A stretch of 64,000 nt of DNA, taken from contig PZJY01000001.1 in assembly GCA_031472005.1 (NCBI GenBank), positions 4,154,001 through 4,218,000 on the forward strand, read 5' to 3'. This stretch comes from Tetracladium setigerum (Eukaryota > Ascomycota > Leotiomycetes > Helotiales). The notes beneath the pieces were generated by a model that was given only the letters and a program-made list of their open reading frames with translations, had not been told where the DNA came from and did no database searches. Below, in pieces: positions 46,618-57,243 of the stretch (the first letter of the stretch is position 1; every line of letters begins with the position of its first letter). A program made the translations under genes and the position numbers.

Positions 46618-47792
46618 TTAAAAAAGCTTTTCAGCAGTGATAGTGTAGCTGCCGTCCCCGGATGGTGTTGTGATCTGGAATCGATGTGTTTTTTCCGATC
46701 TCTTCCCGTTGACAAAATTCGTCTTTGCTGAGAAGGACTTGGCAAATTCGAGCAGCATTTCCTTTTCAAAGCCAGGCAAGTCTTTCAACTCGTTCTGATG
46801 TTTGAATGTAGCGTCCTCGCCAAACATATAATCCATGTAATGGCCGGCAGCGATGCGGATGAACAATAGCCGAATGGGGTGGGTGCATGGGAGGTTCATT
46901 GCGAGGTGAAGATGGCCAGATTTCAGAGATGCCGGATCAGCTATGAAAATCTCTTTGATGATGTCGATAACGGAGTCGAAGGGACCGAGCAAGTCGATTT
47001 CGCCAGCAAGACTTAAGAAATCAACACATGTGGTGATCTTCAGCTCGATGTCGAGACTTTCCGCAGCTTTCTTCTTCACTACTGCGCTCTTCAAGAGTCC
47101 TTTCTTTCGCAAATTTCCTCCAGCCTCTACTTCGGACTCCAGCTGGGAAACTTCCTCTGCGCGTCTTGTCAAAGCTTCATGAACAGGCAAGGTGATATGG
47201 CCAAGGTAAAGCCATTGGATGACCAATTCGAATGTGCTGACTTTACACCCTTCGTACGTGATCTCTTCCTTGCTGAAGAAGATGAAGGTTAGCTTGCAGT
47301 AAAAAAATGAATTAAAAGCCATTGTAGCACAGCAGCTCGAATACACTTACAAATTATTCTCAAATCCATTGAGGGCATCATCGAAATATGGTGAGTAGTA
47401 GCACAAAAGGGCCTTTGAAACTTTGAAGTCTACTCCGTCAATATGGATACCGATTTGCGGACCAGAGAATAGCTTGACCTTGCTGTAGAGCATGTTAAAA
47501 TCTACAACAAAAAATAAGATGTGACATCGAACCTAGCAAATTCTGTAGCAGGAAGATCATGCAGTCGAACCTTCTGCTCTTCATTCTTATGACGCTTGGA
47601 ACTTGGACCAGCGTTGTCATTCTCGATGCTACGTTTGAGCGGAAGTTGAAGCTCGGGATGAATATTTGGTTCAATATTCGAAAAGTCGGACAGGACCGTG
47701 GGTTCATCTAGCTCGAGGTGATCTTGCGATTTAACTCGACCCATTTCGAGAAGACTATAGTGAATGTCATTGAGACCAATCACACTACCCAT
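46618..47792 (-). CDS. BTB/POZ domain protein, tandem copy C
   Basis: Exons 47533-47792, 47351-47482 and 46618-47272, phase-2 introns as in the other copies, 348 residues. The N-terminus is longer (86 codons) and contains the basic SSKRHK motif. BTB core: KVKLFSGPQIGIHIDGVDFK, LLCYYSPYFDDALNGF, EITYEGCKVSTFELVIQW. An insertion of charged residues (about 50) follows the BTB domain, then the shared LKSGHLHLAMNLPCTHPIR block. The frame is intact throughout. An ATG farther in (MGRVKSQ) is an alternative start. Confidence 0.86.
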
Positions 47793-48220
47793 GATATCGA
47801 GCTGGGCTGAGATCAGATCAAAAAAGTCCTAGGAGAAAGGCCGTCAACACACATCCAGCCAGGTAAAGTGAGATGCGTTCTGCTAACCTAGTTGAAGGAC
47901 CAAAGGTAGCAGACTAGCAGTGTCTCTGTGATCGAAGAGGTGACATGAAGTTCAGTGTTGATGCTTGAACAACTGCTTGCCTCGAGACGTGGATATTCAA
48001 CGGCGAGGGAGATTTTTGGAAGTATGACGAGTAAAAGCAAAGATCTTGTTGAGGAGTGAAGGTGGCGAAGAAAATTGTAACTGAGGGTGGATGAGGTTGG
48101 TGGCCAAAGAGAGACGACTTCACTATTGTGTTGAAACCTCTACTCTTCAGCTCTGGTTTTGTTGCACTTGCCTAGTTTGAGTAGACGGGTCCTTTCTCAC
48201 GAATTCTCCAGTGAGCGCCC
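47793..48220. other. Intergenic region
   Basis: 430 bp between the BTB cluster and the membrane-anchored SRPBCC gene, both on the minus strand; no gene seen. Confidence 0.5.
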
Positions 48221-48876
48221 TCAATGACCTCGTGCCTCGACGAAAGTCTTCAAGTCATCGACAAATTGCCTCTGCGAGACATCCAATTCCTCCTTTGCCG
48301 TGAATAAAAGGAAGTATGCAGCGATACCCTCATACGTGGCCCAACTTTTAAACTCACAAATTCCTTTGTGGCCTTCAACCGGAAGGACTTGTTGGACCGC
48401 CTCGATTCCGAGAAGCCATCGCGGATACTGAGTTGCGCATGCAGCTATCATTTTTGTCTTGTGATCCAGACAGGTCATTTTTAGATTGATGGTTCTGGTG
48501 ATGAAATCATCCACGCTTAACTGTGTGATTTTCATTAGAATTTGGTCTATTTCTGCATCCCATCCCTTCCACAATGACTTACCTTGACTGTTCCAGTGCT
48601 TCCAAGCACAGGTATTCCATCCTTTGCTTTCCACTCATACTCATAGTGGCTTGCCCAGCTATAGTCCTTGTAATTCAGAAGCACAGCAAACACCTCATCA
48701 ACACTCGCCTGAATAATCGCGGATGCTGAGCAGGTCAAGACTCCATCCTCAGCAGCAATACTTGGCGTTGCACGAATGGATTTCGTTTCGGTTGATCCTT
48801 GCAGCAATGCCACCAGAAAGATAACAAAGAGGGCTAGGATGACCATTCCAAGGATGATAGTTGGAGTGCTCTCCAT
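48221..48876 (-). CDS. Membrane-anchored SRPBCC-like protein
   Basis: Exons 48583-48876 and 48221-48520, phase-0 intron of 62 bp, 197 residues. The start is the ATG at 48874-48876; the upstream frame extension would need GTG. The N-terminus is one hydrophobic helix (IILGMVILALFVIFLVALL), a signal anchor. It is followed by an SRPBCC-like strand and helix (LTCSASAIIQASVDEVFAVLLNYKDYSW) and a C-terminal helix (DVSQRQFVDDLKTFVEA). The family is inferred from that pattern and is weaker than for the tandem pair at 32-34 kb. It is not obviously their paralogue, since its intron position and anchor differ. Confidence 0.75.
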
Positions 48877-49446
48877 TTTTATGAGATGGGATGGCTTGTT
48901 GTTGTTCACAAGAGAGAAGAAATGAAGGGAAAGGCGAAGGACAATTGAACAACGGAAGTGGAATAGAATACAAAATATATACCATTGCTGTTTGATTATC
49001 TCATCACTTCAAAGGTGTTTGTGTTTGTCCATCAATATGTCATGCTTTTCTTCCTTCCGGCGTCCCCGGCGAGCAGATGGGCAATCTTCAACCTTCCTAA
49101 ACCGACCCTTGGATCCTTGGCTTGTGCACTAAGCCGAATTGGGCTTCAAGCTCCAGGCTCCCGAATTTACTATCAACCACGTCCCACAACCGCGATCCCT
49201 TTTTTTCCTTTCATGATCCTGTCCCTCCCATCCCCTTCACTGAACGACTTTGCGACAATAGTCCAGAACAATTGAACAGCAATTGAATTTGTTGTGTCGG
49301 CCGTCTCTCCTTTTTGAAATTGCATCACCATCCAATCTCCTAGTCCACTTCGACCCCTCCCGACACCAAGCGCGACATTACACGATAAGGTCGCAATTTG
49401 AAAAGGACAACAACACATCCTCACATTCACAAGACAAACTATCGCA
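48877..49446. promoter_or_regulatory. Divergent promoter between SRPBCC-like gene and SHR3
   Basis: 570 bp between two start codons pointing away from each other; both promoters must lie here. No specific site recognised. Confidence 0.5.
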
Positions 49447-50190
49447 ATGGATCCCAGCAAGTTTTCTCTCTTCCAGACCTATGAAAAGCCCAAGGGCCAG
49501 GGCGGATCTGGATCTTTCGCGACCTTCATGATCATCGGTCGTAAGTTTCCCCCTCCCCCGCCCTCAATGCTTATTCCCTAACAAGACTATCAGCCGTCTG
49601 CTTCTTCCTCGGTGTCATCTTCTCCTCGTTCCCTACGACTTCCCTCTTCTCTGGACCGCTGGCGAGCCACCAGCGGCCTTTTACGACCAACTGGAACAGC
49701 ACATCAAGCTTCTCCACGCTTCCCCCCAATCGTCATTCGCATTCTACAGATCGTCATCTCCGTCGGCTTCTGCGGATTCTTCATCAAGCTCTTCAAGCCT
49801 TCCGAGGCTAACCTCCTCTTCGATGGCTCTTCCCTCATTCTTTACATCATTGGCGCCATCGTCTTCATCTCGAACATTATCAAGGGCTACCGCATTGTCA
49901 CCAATGGCGTGTATGCGCCACCTCCAGAGGAGCAATTCGAAGGCCAGATTATTTTGAACAGAGAGGACAGCTTGAAGGTTTTGGCTGCGAGCAACACTAT
50001 TTTGGCGCTCATTTTGGTGGGTGTCTTGGTTCTACAAGCTGGTTTGTGGTACGCGGAGCGAAGAGAACAACAGGAGGTTGCGAAATTTGAGGCGCAAGAG
50101 CATGAGAGAGAGGTCAAGGCTGCCGCTGCCACTGGTGGCAAGAACGGAGGACACCAAACGAGATCCGTCTCGGGGAAGAAGAAGCAATAA
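49447..50190 (+). CDS. shr3: SHR3-type ER chaperone for amino-acid permeases, two frame breaks
   Basis: Exon 49447-49540 joins 49594-50190 by a 53-bp phase-1 intron. Shr3 is an ER membrane protein that helps amino-acid permeases fold and enter COPII vesicles. Landmarks: TAM-like first helix (VCFFLGVIFSSF), then YDFPLLWTAGEPP, AFYDQLEQHIKLLHASP, IVIRILQIVISVGFCGFFIK, a conserved LFDGSSLILYIIGAIVFI helix, a last helix (ILALILVGVLVLQAGLWYAE), and a Lys-rich tail (SGKKKQ, ER-retrieval-like). The frame slips twice in C runs, at CCC 49631-49633 and C6 49722-49727. One C restored in each gives 230 residues, the normal size. Read literally, only the C-terminal part is open. Confidence 0.92.
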
Positions 50191-50960
50191 GTCCCAAAAG
50201 TCGTGCGTGGGACAAATGTATGATTTCGTCGTTCTAATTTATCACAAGGATAACGTGCCAGGATTTACTTTACCAGCTTGGTTGGTCGAAGGTGGCTTTT
50301 TGGTACTTCTTAGATATGTGGAATAATATGCATTTTCATAAGGCCTTTTTGGCGGAGTACTTCTTTCTTCACTTGAGTTTCAAATATAATGTCAGGATAT
50401 TCGCATTGGTGTTTCTTTCCTCTGTATTTGTTAGTGCGGATTTGACAAGTTTTGTCGCGCCATGTGGCCGACACTTTAGGATTCAAGACTAGCCTTTTGG
50501 GAGTAAACTTCCTCAAGAATGGCAAGTCTAAGAATTTGCTCACAATGAGTCCAGGTTCGTCATCTCAGTCTTGAAAAGTGGTGTTGGACATTGCAAGTCG
50601 CAATTCCAAGCATGGGGGCCATTGTCAGCCAATGTTTTTATCTTTTTGTGGAATTACTGCTCGTCACTTCTGATCCATCCTTCAGCAGCCTACTCTAGAT
50701 TCGTTTTAGCCGTAGGATCATCCAGCCAGCTAGCAACTTAATCTGACAAATGCAAAAGTTGATCATAGGTTGCCTTATCTGAGAAAACCGCATATCCTCT
50801 TGGCTAAATACGCATCGTGCAATTTGTAAGCCATTGTTAAGTCCGAAAGAAGTATATACATGATGTATATATACCTACATATATATAACTAGGTACTTGA
50901 GTACTATTTCCTGATCATAAACTTTCAAATCAATTTCAAAACTCTCATGCCGAAGTCAAA
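50191..50960. other. Intergenic region
   Basis: 770 bp. It includes a TATATACATGATGTATATATACC segment near 50852-50878 with dyad symmetry. No gene seen. Confidence 0.5.
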
Positions 50961-52449
50961 ATGGCACCCAAGATCTTTGCCACAGGTGTAGTAAGTACCT
51001 ACCCACGGACCCAACACCCACCCATCCCATAGCAGTCGCTCAAAGAAAAGAAATATTATCTTATCATTTAAAGGCAATACTTTCCTAACTTCCATCCCAC
51101 CCCTTCCAGACAGGCTACCTCGGCGGCACCGTCCTCCACACCATCCTCCTCGCCCACCCGACCTGGACCCCCTCAATAACATGTCTAATCCGCTCTCCCT
51201 CGCGCGGCACAACCCTCACCAACCGCTACCCCACGATCCAAACCATCACCGGCACACTGGAAGACAGCGCTCTTCTTGAAGAAGAAGCCTCGAAAGCGGA
51301 TATTGTCCTTCATTTTGCGAGTTCGGATCACGTTGGTGCCGCGAGGGCTATTAAGCGAGGTCTTGAGGGGGGAAGGGGGGTATTGGATTCATACTAGTGG
51401 GACTGATATTTTACTCAATCCGAAGGTGTTTGAGGGGGTTTTGCAGAGAAGGGATGGTAATGGCGGTGAGGAGGGGAAGGTTAAGGTTTATGATGATTGG
51501 GATGGGATTGGGGAGGTACTTGCTTTTCCTGGTACGGAGGCTTCTTCTTCTTCTCTTCTACTATATATCTCCTACTCCACCACCAACAGCCCCTACCATA
51601 TATACTCAAATCGACACAACTACCTTAATAAGCTAACGTATTCCTCTATTCAATCACAGACGAACACTCCCACCGCCCATGCGACAGAGTCGTTCTCTCC
51701 CTCTCAACCCCATCACCATCACAATCACCATCACCCTCCAATCCAAAAATCAAAACCGCCATCATCTGCCCTCCTACAATTTGGGGTCTCGGAACTGGCA
51801 CCGGCTCAACTCGCTCTCATCAGATCTACGAACTGACCCGTCTCATTCTCACCGAGCGCTCTCGGATTCTTCATCTTATGAGTGATTCTACTACAACAAC
51901 AACAACAACATCAAAAACACAAATAAAAACACCACCTCGTACCTTCTGGCCCAACATCCACGTTGCCGACCTATCTCGTCTCTATCTTCTTTTGATCGAA
52001 TCGGCCGTCTTGGAATCATCAGAAGATCAAGACAATAAAGAAACAACCAGCAAAGCAACATGGAATGAAACAGGCTATTACTTCGCCGAGAATGGGATTC
52101 ATTACTGGCAAGATGTCGAAGATTGGATTGTCGAAGAGGCGGTGAAATTGGGGTATATCCCCTCACCACCATCATCTTCTCCTTCCACAACGGAAGAAGA
52201 AGAAGAAGCAAAAAAGACGAATGATGAAGGAGACAAAACCCATCAAACCCCATTAACGAAAAAAGATGTCACAGATGCAGCTGGCTTTGCGATCTTTAAT
52301 ACAGAAACGACCTGTGTTTCTGTGAGAGCGAGAAGGCTTTTTGGTTGGGAGCCGGTGGAGGGGGGTTGAGGGGGGAGATGGAGGGGATTGTTAGGGCTGA
52401 GGCGAGGAGGGCTAGTTTGGAGGCGGGGTTTGGTGAGGAGGGTAGGTAG
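50961..52449 (+). CDS. NAD(P)-binding Rossmann protein, NmrA/epimerase-like, two frame breaks
   Basis: Exons 50961-50990, 51110-51531 and 51660-52449 (introns phase 0 and phase 1). The N-terminus is a Rossmann dinucleotide fold, KIFATGVTGYLGGTVLHTIL (GxxGYxG pattern), then ADIVLHFASSDHVGAARAI and YWIHTSGTDILL, as in extended/atypical short-chain dehydrogenases. Later landmarks: IICPPTIWGLGTGTG and FWPNIHVADLSRLYLLLIE, and a C-terminal cap. Substrate unknown. The frame slips in the two adjacent G6 runs at 51367-51380 (one extra or two missing bases) and at G6 52360-52365 (one missing G, continuing LRGEMEGIVRAEARRASLEAG to a stop at 52447-52449). Repaired length is about 413-414 residues. The first exon is only 30 nt. 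A Ser/Pro/Thr-rich linker precedes the FWPN block. Confidence 0.82.
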
Positions 52450-53100
52450 GTAGGTAAGTAAATAGGTAAGGTAGGTAAGAGTGGGTGAGAAGGGTGGGCT
52501 GGGTAAGGAGAGGCTTTGTTTGGTATTGGTGTTGGAGGATTGGATGACGGATCTTATGAATGAATGAATGATTTTTATGTTGTCTGTTAAGCACGACAGT
52601 TTTGATACTTCATTCGGTGGTAGATAAGATCTTACCTTACATTAGATAGCTGAGGTGAGGTGAGGTGAGGTATAGGGTTTGCCATTCGCTAAGCACCCGA
52701 TCTTCTCCTCGCAAGAAGATAGGTAGACAGATATCAAATACATTGCCGTGCATCAGCTATTTCGTGCCAAGACTCCAGAGCTTCGTTTCATCTCTAACAC
52801 TACCAACTCAAATTCCTTCTTTAATTCTCTGTAAGCTGCCTTGTTCAAACATAATTTGCTTAGTTGAAACCTTTAGGTCTGAAATAAGTATTGGAAGGAG
52901 CGAGATGGACTTTTTGTGTGTGCCACCCACTTTCTTATTCAAAGAGTTCGCTCATTCCTACGAACTGGTGGCTTGAGTTAAGGACTTATAAGTTTCACCA
53001 CCACGACACGCGCAGAGATGAAAACAAACAACCATAAAATACTGAAAACTTTATTTTTATTTTTATTTTTATTCCCTTTCTTCAATAGCCTATCCCCCTT
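52450..53100. other. Intergenic region between convergent genes
   Basis: 650 bp. GTAGG tandem units lie at 52440-52480, a GAGGT array at 52650-52672 and a TTTTTA hexamer array at 53048-53082. No gene seen. Confidence 0.55.
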
Positions 53101-54615
53101 CTAAGGCAATTCATCAACATTCTCATCATGAACTCCATGCGTCGTCTGGCCGGTGGAGTAATTGCTCAAGTCAACCTCCTCAACCTTGCTGTTCCAGCCG
53201 AAAGTATCCTCAATCTTGCCCTGTTGAATTCCCTTCAAGGTGTTCAAAAGCTTGAGGCAGATTGGTCCTGGCTCCTCGGTGTCGGCTGGGATGTATTCGA
53301 AGGTGTCGTTGCTGGAGTAGCGAGTTATGGAGCGGATTGGGACAATTGCTGCTGCTGTGCCGGCGGCAAAGACTTCGTTGAAGGAAGGGAGCTCTTCAAA
53401 TTTGATCTGTAGAGGGAAAAACCATTAGCAAGGGAGGGGGAACTTTATGAGATAAGTGAGTGTGTGCGTAAATGAACATACCGAGCGAGATTCCGTCTTC
53501 CATCCAAAGCTCTTCCCAATCTCCAAGATTGAATCGGAAGTGACACTCTTAATAACATTCTTGCTATCGGGAACCACCAGCGTAATATCCTCACCATCCT
53601 TCTTCACACCAATAAACCCACTAGTGCTGAACTCATCAATCTCCGTTCTCGTCTGACTGTCCAAATGCAAGGTAATTCCAAAGCCCTCATTACGTGCCTT
53701 ATCACTATGCCTGAGAACTGGAGCGTAGTTGCCACCAACCTTCGCACTTCCCGTTCCGTGTGGTGCCGAACGATCGAAATCCTCTAGGATCAAGGCCTTA
53801 ACTGGGTGAACACCGTGATAAACACCAACTGGCAACACATAAACACAAAACGTATATTCCTCTGGTGGATTTAACCCCAATTGGGCACTCGAGCCAAAGA
53901 TCAACGGGCGGATGTACATCGACGCGCCAGTTTCATGGGGAGGGACATAGGCGGCATTGAGGGCTACTGCGACGTGAACGGCCTCGAGGAAGACGGATTC
54001 AGGGAGTTCAGGAATGGAGATGAACGATGCGGAGTTTTGGAGACGGGCTGCGTTGTTTTTGGGGCGGAAGATGTTGATTGCGTCGTTGTTGGGGGTGCGG
54101 AAGGCTTTCATGCCCTCGTAGGCTTGTTGACCATAGTTTAGACCTGGGGCCATGCCATGAATGCGGAGGAAGGGGGAAGTGACGAATGTTGGTTTGGTCC
54201 ATTGGCCTGTTTTGACGCTGTAGTGAGATTCGACGTGGCCGTTGACTGTGGGATATTTGTTAGCGGATGGCGGGGTGAAGGAGGGGTTCGGAATTCTACC
54301 TTCTCGGACACGGAATCCGATGTCTGACCAGTCAATTGTGTTGACGGGGGTGGTGGGAATGCCATTTTGAGAGTTGATAGAGAAGGTTGAGATGTTTGGG
54401 AGTTTGAGAGTTTGGGGGGACTGTGGAGGAGGTAAGAGGGTGGATTGTGGGTTGTGGGTTTGCGGGAGGAAGCCAGCCAAGTAGTCAGACTTTATATTTA
54501 TTTTATGCGATTTCGGAGGCTTGTTTTGGGCGCCGATGTTGTGGGGTTGAAGGCGTGCAGCAGGGGATCGAGGTGGCCTGTACGGAGTAGAAGCACTGAC
54601 TTTGTGTGTGCCCAT
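53101..54615 (-). CDS. Branched-chain amino-acid aminotransferase (BCAT)
   Basis: A PLP class IV aminotransferase that interconverts Leu/Ile/Val and their 2-oxo acids. Exons ..54300, 53482-54245 and 53101-53406 (introns of 54 and 75 bp, phases 1 and 0). Landmarks: IDWSDIGFRVREVNG, MAPGLNYGQQAYEGMKAFR, GASMYIRPLIFGSS, and TGSAKVGGNYAPVLR with the PLP lysine, then STGQTTHGV near the end. The 5' end is uncertain. The frame is open to an ATG at 54615 (461 residues), giving an unusual 84-residue Pro/Ser/Lys-rich N-terminus. Alternatively the start is the ATG at 54365 (MAFPPPP), which matches how fungal BCATs usually begin; that needs one more C at GGGGG 54346-54350. I prefer the second reading biologically but list the literal frame. 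Confidence 0.93.
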
Positions 54616-55036
54616 TTGGGCGGGAGGTCGAACGACAGCATCCCTGAATGGATCCCCTTCGTCTGGGCACAATAATCTATTTGGAACTTCCAAGTAAATA
54701 ATAATATATCATGATGGACGAAGACCTACACCTCTATCCCATTCTTTCCTGCAGAGCAGAATAACATGACAACTTTCAACGTCTTTTCCTGACACTTCAA
54801 CGGCTTCCCTTTGTGACACATCTCAAAGCGGGTTACAATAATAATAACACGAACGAACGACAAAAGATCCATCAGCTAAAGCACCTCGCTGACCTGCCAG
54901 CTTACAGTACTTCTGACAGTACCACAACTTGTTGCTCCACAAGCTCAAGCTCAAGGTCATCATTATTACGAATTCTCGCCAGCAAAACCCAGTCTCCTCC
55001 CTCGTCTGACAGTACTCTCCTTCCGCACATTCCGCG
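54616..55036. promoter_or_regulatory. Divergent promoter between BCAT and ERV2-like gene
   Basis: 420 bp (670 bp if BCAT starts at 54365) between starts pointing away from each other. No specific site recognised. Confidence 0.5.
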
Positions 55037-55747
55037 ATGCCTCGTCGACAACACATTACCTTGCTCTTTGCCCTGGCGGTATCGGCATTTCTAGCAATCT
55101 CATTCTTCCTTTCAACTGGAGGAGAATCTGTGGGAGGACTCCCAAGCACATATAAGGGGATGTAACGATTGATCAGGGCATCCTACATGCCGAGGCGAAA
55201 GCTCCCAAGTTGGAGAATGCCACCTTGAAGTATGTACTCTCAATTTGCATATCATAGTAGTACCATTGGCTAATGCTTCCTCCTCTACAGAGCAGAATTG
55301 GGCCATGCCGCCTGGAAAGTCCTACATACCATGATGGCCAAATTCCCCGACAAGCCTACCGAAGACGATTCCATCGCGCTCAAATCCTTCATTCATCTTT
55401 TTGCGCGACTATACCCTTGCGGCGATTGTGCAAGACATTTCCAGAAGATATTGATCAAGTTTCCGCCGCAGGTGGCGAGTAGGAGTACGGCGGCAGCTTG
55501 GGCGTGTCATGTCCACAATCAGGTCAACAAGCGGTTGAAGAAGGAGGAGTTTGATTGTAGTAAGATTGGCGATTTCTATGATTGTGGTTGTGCCGAGGAT
55601 CCGAAGGATGCGAAGGACGGGAAGGCAACAGACAAGAAGGACGATTTCAAGCAGTTGACGTTGGAGAAGGAGGGGTGAGTTGGTATTTCTTTGGTGTATG
55701 GGGAGTCATCGCTGACAGTATCGTCCAGGCTTACGAGAGGTGGTTGA
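55037..55747 (+). CDS. erv2: FAD-linked sulfhydryl oxidase, Erv2-like (ER), one frame break
   Basis: Exons 55037-55229, 55291-55674 and a terminal 19-nt exon at 55729-55747; introns phase 2 at both junctions. The N-terminus is a signal anchor (HITLLFALAVSAFLAISFF), placing the enzyme in the ER lumen. The ERV/ALR domain reads AELGHAAWKVLHTMMAKFPDKP, then ARLYPCGDCARHFQKIL with the active-site CxxC next to FAD, WACHVHNQVNKRL, and the C-terminal FDCSKIGDFYDCGC. It makes disulfides and passes them to protein disulfide isomerase. The frame slips at GGGG 55156-55159 between YKG and DVTIDQGILHAEAK; one missing G gives 198 residues, like yeast Erv2. The last exon ends in LTRGG; if the final intron is not removed the protein stops at 55678. 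Confidence 0.9.
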
Positions 55748-56292
55748 GGAAGGAGAGGCGAGATGAGAATGGTTGGGTTTGTAAATTATGGGAAGGAAGG
55801 CATAACATCTGGCGTTCAGAGGAATTCTCAAGTTCTAGAATGGCTTCGAGGTTTTTCTAATGTTTTCGTACTCCACAAGGTACCTGTTTTGGTTCATGTA
55901 GACTCTTTCAACTCACATTTAGCTTTGAGCATGTTCTTATATCTTGATACACAAATAATGACAAAAGGCTCAATTATATGAGCGACTTACTGCTCAGACT
56001 TGAAGCCATTGCAACTAGAGTATACAAAAATACTAGAAAACCAACTTCATAACCTCTAAATCTTATGTCATACTATTTTCTATGCAGCACGAAGTACCGT
56101 TTTTGTTGATATTCGGGTCACGTGCCAAGGCTCGCGCTTGATTCGCGTCTGCGCCTGCCTGAGCTTTGGAGCTTCCAGAGCTTCAAGACCTCAAGAACAA
56201 CGCCAACAACAAGACACCATCACCAGCATCCCAACCCTCAAAACGTCCCCTCAATCTCTTCCCCGTAAACTCAAGATACCCAGCAGTACAAA
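55748..56292. other. Intergenic region
   Basis: 545 bp between two plus-strand genes; no gene seen. It contains the proteasome gene's promoter. Confidence 0.5.
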
Positions 56293-57243
56293 ATGGAGTT
56301 CGGCAACTCTGGAATGTTGAACGAGGGTATGGAAATTCAATCTGCAAGCCGGTCTTCTATCGGCAAAGCTAACAAGCATAACAGATGGCATTCACATCGA
56401 TATGGACCGCCTGAAGAAGGGCGAAGTTAAGTAAGTCAATCGACTAGTTGAAATGGAAATGTGCTAATCAGTATGTAGTTTGGGAACGTCTATGTAAGCC
56501 ACCGACGGCCAGTACCTCAACATCAAACTAATCGCAGCGTAGCATGGCAATCAACTTCAAGGATGGTGTTATCTTAGGTTCGTCAGGGAGAATTTTCAAG
56601 GGCAATGGGACAACAGGCTTATGGAAGATATTTAGGTGCCGATAGTAGAACGACAACCGGAGCATACATCGCAAACCGAGTCACCGACAAGCTTACACAA
56701 GTCCACGATACCATCTGGTGCTGTCGATCAGGATCTGCGGCAGATACACAAGCAGTTGCAGACATCGTTCACTACCAGCTAGGGATGTACGGTGTCCAGA
56801 ATGGCAGAACTCCTACTACACAAACGGCGGCTGCTATGTTCCAGGAGTTGTGCTACGACAACAAGGATAAACTGAGGTATGTATGGTTTTAGAAGGAAAT
56901 TGGAGCTGGACTGACAAGGGACAGTGCTGGATTGATTATTGCTGGATGGGATGAGAGACACGGGGGTCAAGTCTACTCGATACCCTTGGGAGGCTCGTTA
57001 CACAAGCAGTCGTATGCCATTGGAGGATCCGGATCAACCTATATCTACGGATACTGCGATGCCAACTGGAAGGAAGGAATGAACGAGGAAGAGGCAGTCA
57101 GCTTTGTCAAGGGTGCTCTGGCCGAGGCAATCAAGTGGGATGGAAGTTCTGGTGGTGTGATCAGGATGGTGGTTTTGACGGCGAAGGGTGCGAACAGACA
57201 TTTGTATCTCCCAGATACGCAATACTCCGTCCGTCACGAATAG
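56293..57243 (+). CDS. pre3: 20S proteasome subunit beta-1 (Pre3, caspase-like)
   Basis: Six exons: 56293-56326, 56385-56430, 56479-56493, 56543-56577, 56636-56876, 56925-57243, giving 229 residues. The third exon is only 15 nt and encodes part of LGTS, so the catalytic Thr lies on a micro-exon; phases 1, 2, 2, 1, 2 all join in frame. After propeptide cleavage at Gly-Thr the mature subunit starts TSIMAINFKDGVILGADSRT, followed by TTGAYIANRVTDKL, WCCRSGSAADTQAVADIV, YAIGGSGSTYIYGYCD and KWDGSSGGVIRMVVLT, all beta-1 signatures. The subunit cleaves after acidic residues in the 20S core. No frame break. Genes this intron-dense are unusual in this window. Confidence 0.97.

Noticed and set aside
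42409..47792. BTB cluster as a mobile element
   Set aside because: No terminal repeats, transposase or target duplications; genes keep introns, so simple tandem duplication is enough.
51878..52369. Apparent separate gene beginning MSDSTTTTTT
   Set aside because: It is in frame with the exon starting at 51660 and continues the NmrA-like protein; the FWPNIHVAD block belongs to the same fold.
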